A DNA stretch of 64,000 nt from Methanospirillum stamsii. GTDB lineage: Archaea; Halobacteriota; Methanomicrobia; Methanomicrobiales; Methanospirillaceae. The notes under the pieces were generated by a model that was not told the origin of the DNA, did not search any database, and saw nothing but the letters and a program-made list of their open reading frames with translations. Shown piece after piece: positions 37,360 through 47,371 of the stretch (its first letter is position 1; each line of letters starts with the position of its first letter). Location: contig NZ_CP176366.1 in the NCBI RefSeq assembly GCF_046244385.1, positions 1,798,001 to 1,862,000 on the forward strand. Reading direction: 5' to 3'. The translations under genes were made by a program, and so were the position numbers.

Positions 37360-39483
37360 TCAGGAAAGAACAAACCGTTTCATCTCAGTGCTGGTGACAT
37401 CCACCACCTCATTAATCTCATTAATGATTCCGGTAATCTGCTCCACCACGTTAATCGCTTCCTCTGCGGTGGCAGAAGAATTCAGGGCATCTTTCACCGT
37501 TTCTTTGATAAACCCACTCATATCCGTAACACTTGCGGTAATTTCCTCAAATGAAGCGGCCTGCTCTTCTATCGCCCCTGCAACGGTATTCATGTTATGA
37601 CTTATCTCTTCGACTGCTTTGGTAAGGTCTGCAAAAGTCTCAACCGTCTCTTTCAGGGCACCTTCACCCTGGTTCACTGCTTTTGCGGCTTCATCCATTG
37701 CTGCAACCGCCTTTGCACTCTGCGATTCAAGACCGCTTATCATCAATGCAATTTTCTGGGTAGAATCTCCGGTCTGGTTTGCAAGTGCTTTTACTTCTCC
37801 GGCGACAACCGCAAACCCAAGGCCCGCATCTCCGGCCCGTGCAGCTTCAATTGCTGCGTTTAATGCCAGCAGATTAGTTTGCTCCGAGATGTCGGTAATT
37901 ATCTTGATGATGTTGGTTATCTCCGCCATCTGGCCTTGGATGTCTTTGATTGTTCTCTCAACTTCGACTGAAGACTCTTTTATCTTGCTCATCCCTTCGT
38001 CAGCCAGGGATGATGAGATAATCCCTTTCTTTGCCAGATTATCAGCATTTGTCCCGGCCTGTGCAACTGCATCAACATTTGAAGATATGGACGTGACGGT
38101 TACCGTCAGATCTTCCATTGCTTTGAGCACCTGCTCGATTCCATCTTCACTACGCTGAGCATTTGTATTTGTCATGTCAGCTTTGGAGGAAATTTCTTTC
38201 GCACCTCTCCTGACATCTTCAATTCCAACCGAGGCATGAGAAGCATGGCTTGAAAGGTCGTTCAACTGTCCGGATACAAGGGCTAGAGACTTCGAGATCT
38301 CATCTCCGATGGTATTGAGTGCGGAGCGAAATTCACAAAAGTCTCCCTCTACCTTGATGTCCGAAGGAAACCGGGCAGCAAAATTACACTCTGAATAGTC
38401 CTTGGACAACGCAATAGCACCGGACAGAGGATTTATGATGGCCCCCAGGGTACGATTAAATCCCAAAATGATGTCCCGGTATGATCCCTGAAGGTCTCCC
38501 GGGGAACCTTTAACGGACAGGTCTCCCATGGAGGTCCGGTCAACAAGGTTTTTGAGTTCCACTATAACGTGATTGAGAGCAGTAAGGGTTTCTGTAAATG
38601 CAGGAGTAATCTGGTCCTTTGCACCTCTGTTTTCAATAGTCGCCAAAAGATCACCTGCCGCAATCCGGTGCATGGTTCCGACGACATCATGTTCAAGATA
38701 ATCTGAAAAACGGTCAATCATTCCGGCCATATCCCCGATCTCATCGGTGCGGTTGAGATATAATCTTCCGGAAATTTCACCCCTTGTCATACTATCAAAC
38801 TGGTTCATCACCTGGTACAGCGGTAATGTGATACTTCTGGTAATAAGAATTGCAAGTCCCATTGCAAGAATTACCACGAACACTGCAAGAGCTGCCATGA
38901 GCGGAATGGTCCGTTCCATCTCAGCATGGCCGTTCGCTGCAATACGCTTACTATTGGTCAGAATTCCGGTTTTCAGATCTTCAAACGTCCCTGCAGTGGC
39001 TCGTCTTGCGTTTGCATGATTTCCCCCGTTTGCAATAGATGTCAGCCCTTCCTTGGTTTTTCCCGCTTTTAGAAGAGTAAACACTTCCTGTGCCGCTGAT
39101 TTATAGGTGGTCCACTGTCCTTCGAACTTTGAGAGGTTCACTTTTTCTTCCGGAGTAAGTTCGGCGGTTTTTAACTCTCCGATATGGGCATCTATCTTAG
39201 CAATTTCATCCTGCATCCTTTTTTCATCCTGCTCGCGTTCTGCAGGAAGGGCAGCGGTCCGAAATGTCAGCGCTCGTATGGAATTTAGTGACGTTTCAAT
39301 ACTGGTTACTTCATAGAGGGGCACGGTCCCGTCTGAGTACACCTTGTCCATTCCAATACTCACCGAGTTCATCCCCAAAAAACCAACAACCCCGACAAAA
39401 GCCATAAGAATAGTGACGATGATAAAACCGCCAATTAATCGTCTCCCTATCCGGATATTTGAGATACTGTTAAAAATGTTCAT
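37360..39483 (-). CDS. Methyl-accepting chemotaxis protein
   Basis: The start at ATG 39483 has a strong GGAGG a few bases upstream; the frame runs 7 codons further. The protein (707 residues) has two membrane helices (about 12-35 and 190-210) around a four-helix sensor, followed by several HAMP-like units and the signalling hairpin. The hairpin tip reads EQTNLLALNAAIEAARAG and GLGFAVVAGEVKALA, the CheA/CheW contact site. No che genes are in the window, so it must signal to a system elsewhere. The input is unknown. Confidence 0.93.
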   Translation of the reverse strand: MNIFNSISNIRIGRRLIGGFIIVTILMAFVGVVGFLGMNSVSIGMDKVYSDGTVPLYEVTSIETSLNSIRALTFRTAALPAEREQDEKRMQDEIAKIDAHIGELKTAELTPEEKVNLSKFEGQWTTYKSAAQEVFTLLKAGKTKEGLTSIANGGNHANARRATAGTFEDLKTGILTNSKRIAANGHAEMERTIPLMAALAVFVVILAMGLAILITRSITLPLYQVMNQFDSMTRGEISGRLYLNRTDEIGDMAGMIDRFSDYLEHDVVGTMHRIAAGDLLATIENRGAKDQITPAFTETLTALNHVIVELKNLVDRTSMGDLSVKGSPGDLQGSYRDIILGFNRTLGAIINPLSGAIALSKDYSECNFAARFPSDIKVEGDFCEFRSALNTIGDEISKSLALVSGQLNDLSSHASHASVGIEDVRRGAKEISSKADMTNTNAQRSEDGIEQVLKAMEDLTVTVTSISSNVDAVAQAGTNADNLAKKGIISSSLADEGMSKIKESSVEVERTIKDIQGQMAEITNIIKIITDISEQTNLLALNAAIEAARAGDAGLGFAVVAGEVKALANQTGDSTQKIALMISGLESQSAKAVAAMDEAAKAVNQGEGALKETVETFADLTKAVEEISHNMNTVAGAIEEQAASFEEITASVTDMSGFIKETVKDALNSSATAEEAINVVEQITGIINEINEVVDVTSTEMKRFVLS

Positions 39484-39663
39484 TATCCCCCTCCGTAATG
39501 CCATGTATCTGTTTAAAAATCATTTTAAGCCCCCTCTCCTGTAAGGCACCTGGATAGTTCCGTAAATAATATACTTGTAACAGTTATCACTTAAAAACAT
39601 AAACCTCAAGTTGAGTATCAGATCCCGATAATTAATTTTCGATATCGTTCAGACATATATGCG

Positions 39664-40074
39664 ATGAAAAAACCCTGTATCTTCTGTTCTCCAAAACCTG
39701 ATGTTGTTGTTTTCAGTAATACTCATGCGTACTCCCGTTTTGATGATTATCCGGTTACTCCCGGACACATGCTTATCATCCCTTTTCGTCATATCAGATC
39801 ATATTTTGAAATTTCAGAAAATGAACAATCTGCGTTATGGGACCTGGTCCGTCTTGGAAAACAGCATCTTGACAACACCTATCACCCGGAAGGGTTCAAT
39901 ATCGCGATAAACGATGGCATGGTTGCCGGACAGACGGTCATGCACCTCCATATTCACCTAATTCCCCGGTATCCGGGAGATTTAAAAGATCCAAAAGCCT
40001 GGGTCCATCAGGTGCTTAACGTAAGTGAAACAATGCTGGAGATAAAAGACAAACCTCCGGGCGAAAAAATGTGA
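39664..40074 (+). CDS. HIT-family nucleotide hydrolase
   Basis: The 136-residue product has an N-terminal CIFCSP zinc-type pair, VTPGHMLIIPFRH in the middle and the histidine triad VMHLHIHLIPRY near residue 110. HIT proteins of this size hydrolyse dinucleoside polyphosphates or AMP conjugates in the cytosol. It stands alone between the chemoreceptor and the convergent PAS protein, so context says nothing on substrate. Confidence 0.9.
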   Translation: MKKPCIFCSPKPDVVVFSNTHAYSRFDDYPVTPGHMLIIPFRHIRSYFEISENEQSALWDLVRLGKQHLDNTYHPEGFNIAINDGMVAGQTVMHLHIHLIPRYPGDLKDPKAWVHQVLNVSETMLEIKDKPPGEKM

Positions 40075-40149
40075 CGCTTTTTCTGGGAAGGGTGGTATTA
40101 GATATCGACGGAAATCATTGAATCCGGTGCTTATTTATCAATATAAAAC

Positions 40150-42585
40150 TCAATTTTTTAAATCCGCCGGTTTCATCTGAATGTTGTAATGTTTCTGGAT
40201 GTAATTTAATACCGATTCAGACTCAATCCACCTTGCATCAAGCTGGTTTACAATCTGGTCTATCTTTTTTATCTGGACCTCGACATCAGAGTACAATTTC
40301 TGATTGTGGTTCTCTGTCATCATGGAGATAATGGTGAGAGGATTTCTAATCCCGTCATTTAACATGGCGAGTTCTGCAAAATTGCGTTGAACCTGTTTGA
40401 TGGCTATTGTTTTCTCTTTTTCAAGATCTTTTTCCCTGGTGATATCCATATAAGTCCCCTGGATTTTACTGATTTGCCCCCCAAGCCATTCTCCCCTTGC
40501 CTGTGTGCGTATCCAGATCTGGTCCCCTTTTATTGTTTTTGCCGGAAGTTCCAGTTCGTAGGATTCTCCGGTTTCTTTTAAGTTTTTAATTGCCTGAATC
40601 AGTAATTCCTTTTCAGGTTCCAGAAGACAGGACAAAATGGTCGGAATAAGTTCGTCTGAACGGTTAAAATCCGGATTTAATCCAAAAATCCGGTATGTCT
40701 CATCGGTCCAAAAAGTTTCTTTTGTCTGAAGATTGTATTCAAACCCGCCAATCTTTGCAAGTTCCTGAGACGCTTTCAGAAGAGACTCGCTTTGAGTCAG
40801 TTTATTTTCAAACTCTTTTCTATCTGTGATATCTTTTATGATGATGATGGTTCCTGAAAGCTTCCCCGTAATATCATGATGGGGAGTACTGGTTGCCGAA
40901 TACCATTTTGTGCATCCGTCACTACTCCGGATAAATGAGTTATCAGAAAAAATCCCCGGTCTCTCCTCTTTTGTGCAAGATGAACATTGAGAATCCGTGC
41001 AGGGAACCAATTCCAGGATAGAATCCGAAAAAATCCGGCCAATCATCTCTTTAGATGTAAAACCCGTGAAATCTTCCATAAACTGGTTCCAGGTCTTAAT
41101 TATCCCATTTTTATCAAGAACAATAATTCCTTCCCCGGCCTGGCTGATCACTTCGTCAATAAACCGGTGGGTATTAGTAACTTCGTCATTCATCATTGCA
41201 AGTTCACGATACTGACTTCGAAGTTCCTCCTCTTGTGCAGCGAGTTCTTCATATGTCTGACTTAACTGTTCATTCTTCTGATTGAGGGTTTCTATCATCT
41301 CAATTTTTGGGGTGATATCAAGACTTACACTCACCACTCGTTCAGGTTCTCCATCGTCTCCTGGAATTACTTTTCCGTGGCTCTCGATGGTTTTTACCTG
41401 AGAATCAGAGAGGATTATACGAAACTCGGTATGAAACTCAGTCTTTTCTTTAATAGCTTCAATGGAGAATAATTCCGGTTTATCATGAGGGTGGATAACT
41501 CCCATGATATCTGAAACGGTAATGGGTTTTTTCTCCCGGATATCAAAAAGTTCATACATCCTGTCGTCCCAGGTGATTTTATCCTCTTTCAGGTCCCATG
41601 AACTAAATCCCATTTTTGCAGCATCGGTAGCAATTTTCACTCGTATTAATGAGTCTAGTAAGGCTTTTTCCGCTGCCATTCTCTTCTTATTAGCATTTTC
41701 GACATTGGCCGTTATTATCCGGGAGAATGATGAAGAAAAAATGACCGTGACGATGATACTTATGAGAGTGATGGTCGCAATCGTAAGAACGAGAGTGCTG
41801 TCGGTTTTTTTAAGAAAAAAAGAAATTATCCACCCCTCAATGAGCAGGATTGCAATAATAAAGGGAACAAAGAAGAGAAGTATCTGTGAGTGAATTGAGT
41901 TGACATTGTGGAGTATCTCATCAATTGCTGAAGGGCGGGTAAGCAGCATGAAACTTACTCCACTGAGAAAAAACCCGGCAGCGGTAAGAAACGAGACCGG
42001 TTTTATTGATTCTCCATAAAAAAACGGAGATCCAAACCAGTATCCCAGGATCATGACCGCTCCCGCAACAGTAATAATAACACTCACCGTTTTTCCATAT
42101 GTCTCGCAATATTGCCTGCAAACGATCCCGGATATAAGAATAAGAAACAAGATTGACGATATCGGGGACATCTGTCCCTGAGGGGTAATCCATGATACCT
42201 GTTCGCTCGTATAACCCTCCCAGTTAATGCCTGCCGGATTTCCGACAAAAATGGAAATTATTCCCCAAACTGCTAAAATTAGAGATATTATCAGGAGACT
42301 GTGGTGTATCGCAGAATACTGGGGATCTGCTTTACTGCGTTCATGGATATAAAGACTAATTCCTATAAAAATGAACAAAATCGCTGAGACCGGAGCAACA
42401 GATACACTTTGCGGAATGATTGCTACAAGGTGTCTGAACGAGAAAATCCATCCGAATAATCCTGTAAAGCCAACTAAAATCGTAGCAAGTGCCCAATATT
42501 TCGGTTCTATGATATATTTCTGAATACGGGCTATGAATTCCTGGTTTAGTATATATTGTTGCAGGATTATTCTACCGATGGGCAT
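40150..42585 (-). CDS. Membrane multi-PAS protein with Asp-type pseudo-dimerisation module
   Basis: The 811-residue product begins with about eight membrane helices (residues 30-290), then a linker and three PAS domains (about 325-430, 470-600 and 610-725). In place of a kinase core it ends with LNDGIRNPLTIISMM, Asp 744 where His is expected, followed by IVNQLDARWIESESV and IQKHY. There is no ATPase. It therefore resembles a sensor kinase whose output has been replaced by the module seen in 25782-26927 and 36278-37303. It has its own promoter region. Confidence 0.85.
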   Translation of the reverse strand: MPIGRIILQQYILNQEFIARIQKYIIEPKYWALATILVGFTGLFGWIFSFRHLVAIIPQSVSVAPVSAILFIFIGISLYIHERSKADPQYSAIHHSLLIISLILAVWGIISIFVGNPAGINWEGYTSEQVSWITPQGQMSPISSILFLILISGIVCRQYCETYGKTVSVIITVAGAVMILGYWFGSPFFYGESIKPVSFLTAAGFFLSGVSFMLLTRPSAIDEILHNVNSIHSQILLFFVPFIIAILLIEGWIISFFLKKTDSTLVLTIATITLISIIVTVIFSSSFSRIITANVENANKKRMAAEKALLDSLIRVKIATDAAKMGFSSWDLKEDKITWDDRMYELFDIREKKPITVSDIMGVIHPHDKPELFSIEAIKEKTEFHTEFRIILSDSQVKTIESHGKVIPGDDGEPERVVSVSLDITPKIEMIETLNQKNEQLSQTYEELAAQEEELRSQYRELAMMNDEVTNTHRFIDEVISQAGEGIIVLDKNGIIKTWNQFMEDFTGFTSKEMIGRIFSDSILELVPCTDSQCSSCTKEERPGIFSDNSFIRSSDGCTKWYSATSTPHHDITGKLSGTIIIIKDITDRKEFENKLTQSESLLKASQELAKIGGFEYNLQTKETFWTDETYRIFGLNPDFNRSDELIPTILSCLLEPEKELLIQAIKNLKETGESYELELPAKTIKGDQIWIRTQARGEWLGGQISKIQGTYMDITREKDLEKEKTIAIKQVQRNFAELAMLNDGIRNPLTIISMMTENHNQKLYSDVEVQIKKIDQIVNQLDARWIESESVLNYIQKHYNIQMKPADLKN

Positions 42586-42878
42586 GACGCCTCCTTAACA
42601 CAGAAATTATTTCACTTTTATCTACCTGCATTACGTCTCTGTTTCAATAAAGTTATCGTCTCTAAAACTTCCTCTTCAAAACGCGATAGATCTCCTGCGT
42701 GTTGTTACCCGGAACAAAAACCCGACAGAGAAATCCTCTGGTTTTTATCCTGATCAGGCCGGTTTAATCATTTTATCCAGGTTTTGATAAAAGCAGTGCC
42801 GGTTCTCACCTCTTTAACCGGTAAAGGCTTGTCTTTTGCTTTGATATGCTTTATTCTGTCTGCGTATTATTAAGTTAA

Positions 42879-42889
42879 CGAATAGTTCG
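42879..42889. promoter_or_regulatory. Inverted repeat upstream of marR-like gene
   Basis: CGAA-TAG-TTCG is a short inverted repeat about 50 bases before the ATG at 42941, next to AT-rich TATA-like sequence. It is a candidate operator for the MarR-type product. Confidence 0.3.
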
Positions 42890-42940
42890 TAGTAAGAATT
42901 ATTAACCTCTGGAATTAACTCTCTTGTGTAGTACGACATT

Positions 42941-43381
42941 ATGGAAGCGACGATTGAAGAGCAGGCTGTAGATACTCTCCTGCGTCTGATGGAATTTTAT
43001 CATGATAAATTGCTTAAGGCAGAAAAACAGGCTTTTACCGGGATACAGGCCGCACAATTTCGCCTGCTGTTCCTGTTAACCTCTGTTCCCATGATATCCA
43101 TGTCAGCACTTGGAAATATGCTGTATATCTCAAAGCCTTACATGACAACCCTGATAGATTCCCTGATAGCAGAAGAACTGGTAGAGCGGCATCCTGACAA
43201 TCATGATCGCCGGGTAATTAACATCAGTATCACCGAAAAAGGTCTTGAAAGGCTCAATGTTGTTAAATCAGCGATACAAAAGCAGTTACGATCAGTCCTC
43301 TCCGACCTTGAAGAATCTGATCTAAAAGATTTATGCTCTACCGGAGAACGTCTTGTCAGCATTGTCTCGAAAATCCAGTAA
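42941..43381 (+). CDS. MarR-family transcriptional regulator
   Basis: The 146-residue product has a winged-helix core: MSALGNMLYISKPYMTTLID as the helix-turn-helix and HPDNHDRRVINISITEKG as the wing, which is the MarR signature. Flanking helices would form the dimer interface. It is followed 140 bases later by a COG1361-like surface protein and an RND exporter on the same strand. Local control of that pair is likely, as for many MarR/exporter loci. The ligand is unknown. Confidence 0.88.
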   Translation: MEATIEEQAVDTLLRLMEFYHDKLLKAEKQAFTGIQAAQFRLLFLLTSVPMISMSALGNMLYISKPYMTTLIDSLIAEELVERHPDNHDRRVINISITEKGLERLNVVKSAIQKQLRSVLSDLEESDLKDLCSTGERLVSIVSKIQ

Positions 43382-43520
43382 TTCGTCTACCATAACCTCT
43401 CACATGAAATCTGAAATCCTCCTCATTGATACTCCCCATGGAAGAGGTAAAAGTCAGGAGCAAGGGATTTTCTATATAATCCGGCTCTCCTCTCTTTGAT
43501 GTAACATCGGTGAACTTTTC

Positions 43521-44909
43521 ATGAAACAATCATTCATATACTCGTCTCTTTCCGGAAATTCCGGAAAAATGAAGACAAATAACAACGGGAAACCAGAACT
43601 CTCTGTTTCCGGAAAACTCCTTCTAATTCTGGCATCCTTACTGGTTATGTCAGCATTCATAACAACTCCGGTTCTTGCCGGAACCAAGTACATGACCGGA
43701 TCTCCCGAGCTCTCGGTAAGCATCGACGGGAACAATGAATTTACTCCGGGAACGACGGTTCCACTCACCATCCTTGTCCAGAACTCGGGTCTTAACCAGA
43801 TAAAATTCGTCCAGTCAGGAATTGTTGACAGTGACGATGTTCCAAACACTGCAAAGATGGTAACCGTCACACTTCTTCCTGGAGAATCTCCGATTCTCGT
43901 CAAGTCTGATCCGCAGATGGCCGGAGATATCACTGGCTCTGAAGTAAAACCCGTATGTTTTGAGATACGGATACCTGAAGAGGCAAATGCCGGAACATAT
44001 GCTCTTCCGGTTGTTCTTGACTATACCTATCTTGGAAATTCTGAACAGGAAGGAACTGATAGCATCGTCTATCGGTATGTGAGCAAAAAACTCGAGATGG
44101 AACTTCCGTTCATCATTAAATCAGCAATCAACCTGAATGTAACTGATGTCCAGGCAGAGAATATTAATTCCGGAGGCTCCGGATTCATTACCCTTACGCT
44201 CAAAAACACCGGAACTGATTCTGGTAAGAATGCCATTGCAAACATCAGCAGAATCGGAAACTCACCACTCATTCCGGTATCAAACAGTGTCTTTATCGGA
44301 GAGTTTGCTCCAGGTAGTGAAAAAACCTTAAAGTACAAGGTTTCGGTTGCAAAAGATGCAGAACCCCAGGACTACCCGCTTGGCATTTCAGTGACGTATG
44401 AAAATGCAGACGGAGAGACAATTACCACAACCCCCCAGAAGGTGGGAGTATTTGTCGGAGCGGACGTTGAATTTACCATAACCAGTGAGAAACCACAGAT
44501 GAATCCAGGAAAAAAGAATTTCATTGAGGTTACGTACCGAAATGATGGTTCTGTCCCGGTCTATGGTGCAGAAGTCAGAATCAGTGCAGTAGATCCCTTC
44601 ACCAGTGCTGATGATCTCTCCTATCTTGGAGACATTCAGCCAGGAGAGAGTGCAGTAGCAAGATTCGGACTTTCTGTTGATGAGACTGCCGACACCAAGA
44701 TTTACGGACTTGATTCAGAGATAAAATACCGGGATGCCTTAAACGACAGCCATGTATCTGATACCATAAAAGTACCAATCGATGTAGTTCCAAAAGAAGG
44801 ACTTGCAGCACTGCTCTCAAGTCCCGTATTTGTCGGATTACTCATAGTCATCATCCTTGGTGGCGGTTACTATCTCTATGAACACCGCCGGAAAAACAGC
44901 AAACAGTAA
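43521..44909 (+). CDS. COG1361-like exported membrane-anchored protein
   Basis: This 462-residue protein has a signal segment (about 30-52), then repeated beta-rich units like the NPCBM/CARDB type (LTLKNTGTDSGKNAIANIS, EVTYRNDGSVPVYGAEVRIS). A single membrane helix lies near the C-terminus (VFVGLLIVIILGGGYYLYE) with a basic cytosolic tail. Such COG1361 proteins often sit beside MMPL/RND genes in methanogens. The exporter gene begins 24 bases later. GGTGA upstream supports the ATG at 43521; ATG 43569 is also possible. Confidence 0.8.
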   Translation: MKQSFIYSSLSGNSGKMKTNNNGKPELSVSGKLLLILASLLVMSAFITTPVLAGTKYMTGSPELSVSIDGNNEFTPGTTVPLTILVQNSGLNQIKFVQSGIVDSDDVPNTAKMVTVTLLPGESPILVKSDPQMAGDITGSEVKPVCFEIRIPEEANAGTYALPVVLDYTYLGNSEQEGTDSIVYRYVSKKLEMELPFIIKSAINLNVTDVQAENINSGGSGFITLTLKNTGTDSGKNAIANISRIGNSPLIPVSNSVFIGEFAPGSEKTLKYKVSVAKDAEPQDYPLGISVTYENADGETITTTPQKVGVFVGADVEFTITSEKPQMNPGKKNFIEVTYRNDGSVPVYGAEVRISAVDPFTSADDLSYLGDIQPGESAVARFGLSVDETADTKIYGLDSEIKYRDALNDSHVSDTIKVPIDVVPKEGLAALLSSPVFVGLLIVIILGGGYYLYEHRRKNSKQ

Positions 44910-44933
44910 ACAGTAACACTGTAGCAGAAAATC

Positions 44934-47180
44934 ATGGATTCAATTTTTTCAGGTATCGCCGATCTTATCGTTAAAAAACCAGGCACCCTCTCTAAGATAA
45001 TCCTGGTTCTCATGGTCATATCCCTGATTGGGATGACCATGGTCACGATGCAGACCGGTAATAGTACCTATATGGATATCACATCACCTGAAGGAATTCT
45101 GAATGAGCATTACACAGAAACATTTCAGAAAGAAACGGTGATACTTCTTGTTGAATCGGATAACTCTTTAAGTCCTGAACTTCTCGGGTATATTGATTCG
45201 ATTGAAGAGCCCCTGACAAATCTTCAGTACGTTAACTCCATATCAAGCATTGTTGATGTCATCAAACCCTTAAATGACGGCATTCTTCCGACATCATCCG
45301 GAGAGATGAATGAAGTAATAGCAAAAGTTCCGGAGAATGTGCTTAGTGTGTATGTGCCCTCCGGAATGCTGAATATGGCTTCAATCGGGCTTGATGCAGG
45401 ATTAACCGATGAACAAAAGTCAGGTGCACTTTCAAACCTTCGAAAGTTTATTGAGAGTTCCAACCAGCCACCGGGTGTATCGGTCAAATTAACCGGTAGT
45501 GCTGCATTTCAGGAGGAAATGAAGGCTGAAATGGGTACGTCCATGGGAACCCTCATTATGGCTGCAATGGTCCTCATGGTTATCGTGATGGGACTGCTCT
45601 TTGGATATGTAAACCACCGGTTCCTCCCGGTAGTCATTGTAGCAGCCGGACTTCTCTTTACCTTCGGATTCATTGGTCTTGCAGGCATTCAGATCAGTAT
45701 GGCCGTAATTTCTGCGTTTCCGGTCATGATTGGTCTTGGTATTGATTACGCCATTCAGTTTCATTCACGCCTGGAAGAAGAAGCTAGGGACAATCCTCTT
45801 CCAAAAGCCATCCATACCACGGTCACCAAAACCGGACCTGCCGTTATGTTTGCGATGCTTGCAACCTGTATGGGTTTTATCGCGATGTTCATCTCTCCGG
45901 TACCGATGATGCAGGGCTTTGGTCTTGTCAGTATCATCGGTGTTGTGACCTGTTACCTGACGTCACTGATTGGGATACCCCTTTTTGCCATACTCATTAA
46001 TTACAAGGCGAAAGGACATGGGGCTTCCAGACAGGCAGCAATAGTAGACTCCGGATTATCTGCGATAGCAGTATGGATAGCAAGACGTCCTGTTCCGGTT
46101 CTTTTGGCAGTCCTGCTCGTTGCTTTCATCGGTATTCAGATGGATACCCGGATTCCGGTGGATACGAATGAAAACTCCTTTGTTCCTCCGGATATGCCGG
46201 CAAAAACCACTCTTGACAAGGTTACCCGCACGATAGGCTCAACTGACTCAGCACCTATTGTAATTCATGGTTCTGATGTTTTAACTCTGGACTCGATAGT
46301 CTGGATGAAAGAATTTACGGATCTTGAGGTTAAAACACGGTCAAAGATTACCCGGGGAGTCAGTATTGCAGATTACCTGATTACCTACAATAACGGAGTG
46401 ATGCCCTCGACCCAGGCTGAACTGGATGCAGCAATGGAAAAGATCCCGGAAGGTACCAAAAAGACATACATAAATGGGAACAATGAAGCAGTAATCCAGT
46501 TTTACACGGTAAAACTGACCACAACCACAAAGAGCGATCTTAAAGAGGATATTGAAGGAGATTTAAGACTCTATCCGCCACCGCCTGGAATCAAGGCAGA
46601 TCTGACCGGTAGTTTTGCGGTGTTTACCAACCTCGTGAATGATATCGTTGAGAGTAAGGATCTTATCACCTACATAGGATTTATCCTGGTGGTACTCTTT
46701 CTGGCTGTTGTCTACCGGAATATCAATGCACTCACTCCGATTGTGCCCATTGCAGCGGTTGTCGGGTGGAATGCAGTGGCGATGTATCTTCTTGGAATTG
46801 ATTACAATGTGATGACGGCATGTCTTGGATCGATGACCATCGGAGTTGCTGCTGAGTACACTATCCTGGTGATGGAACGGTTTATCGAGGAGAAAGAGGT
46901 TACTCCGAATGTTATCGAAGCACTCAAGAACAGTGTGAGCAAGATAGGCTCTGCCATTATGGTATCCGGATTTGCTACCTTCTTTGGGTTCTCGGCATTA
47001 ATTCTCTCTACCTTCCCGATTATCTCAAACTTTGGTCTCACCACTATTATCGCTGTGCTCTTCTCACTGATTGGAGCAATTGCAGTAATGCCCGCAATTC
47101 TCTCGTTCGTTGACAAGGTTATGCATGATGTCCATGAATTCGAGGAAGAGGTACTGCATCATCCTCATTCTAACAAATAA
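44934..47180 (+). CDS. RND/MMPL-family exporter
   Basis: The 748-residue protein has twelve predicted membrane helices arranged as two similar halves, each with a large extracytoplasmic loop after the first helix. Motifs include MIGLGIDYAIQFHSRLEEE in the first half and MTIGVAAEYTILVMERFIEE in the second, the helix-4 regions of the HAE-3 subfamily, which carry the conserved acidic residues for proton use. Length is typical. It is coupled to the COG1361-like gene and probably controlled by the MarR regulator. The substrate (lipid, drug or hopanoid-like) is not evident. Confidence 0.9.
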   Translation: MDSIFSGIADLIVKKPGTLSKIILVLMVISLIGMTMVTMQTGNSTYMDITSPEGILNEHYTETFQKETVILLVESDNSLSPELLGYIDSIEEPLTNLQYVNSISSIVDVIKPLNDGILPTSSGEMNEVIAKVPENVLSVYVPSGMLNMASIGLDAGLTDEQKSGALSNLRKFIESSNQPPGVSVKLTGSAAFQEEMKAEMGTSMGTLIMAAMVLMVIVMGLLFGYVNHRFLPVVIVAAGLLFTFGFIGLAGIQISMAVISAFPVMIGLGIDYAIQFHSRLEEEARDNPLPKAIHTTVTKTGPAVMFAMLATCMGFIAMFISPVPMMQGFGLVSIIGVVTCYLTSLIGIPLFAILINYKAKGHGASRQAAIVDSGLSAIAVWIARRPVPVLLAVLLVAFIGIQMDTRIPVDTNENSFVPPDMPAKTTLDKVTRTIGSTDSAPIVIHGSDVLTLDSIVWMKEFTDLEVKTRSKITRGVSIADYLITYNNGVMPSTQAELDAAMEKIPEGTKKTYINGNNEAVIQFYTVKLTTTTKSDLKEDIEGDLRLYPPPPGIKADLTGSFAVFTNLVNDIVESKDLITYIGFILVVLFLAVVYRNINALTPIVPIAAVVGWNAVAMYLLGIDYNVMTACLGSMTIGVAAEYTILVMERFIEEKEVTPNVIEALKNSVSKIGSAIMVSGFATFFGFSALILSTFPIISNFGLTTIIAVLFSLIGAIAVMPAILSFVDKVMHDVHEFEEEVLHHPHSNK

Positions 47181-47371
47181 TTTTTATATGTTTCCGGTTA
47201 AAAACCGGATGAATCTTTTTTAATCTCGTATATTTTCCCTGGTCTTTGGTATCTGTAACTAAACAGAGATACTGGTATGAAGAGATCTGAGTTATGATTA
47301 ACCATTGGATGCCATGAAGGCAATTTGAAAAAAGGGTGAGATTAATGGTCTGTGGAATTGTGGATACCCGG

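Noticed and set aside
37388..38158. Long plus-strand frames opposite the chemoreceptor gene
   Set aside because: They are antisense to the conserved MCP signalling hairpin and have no domain of their own.
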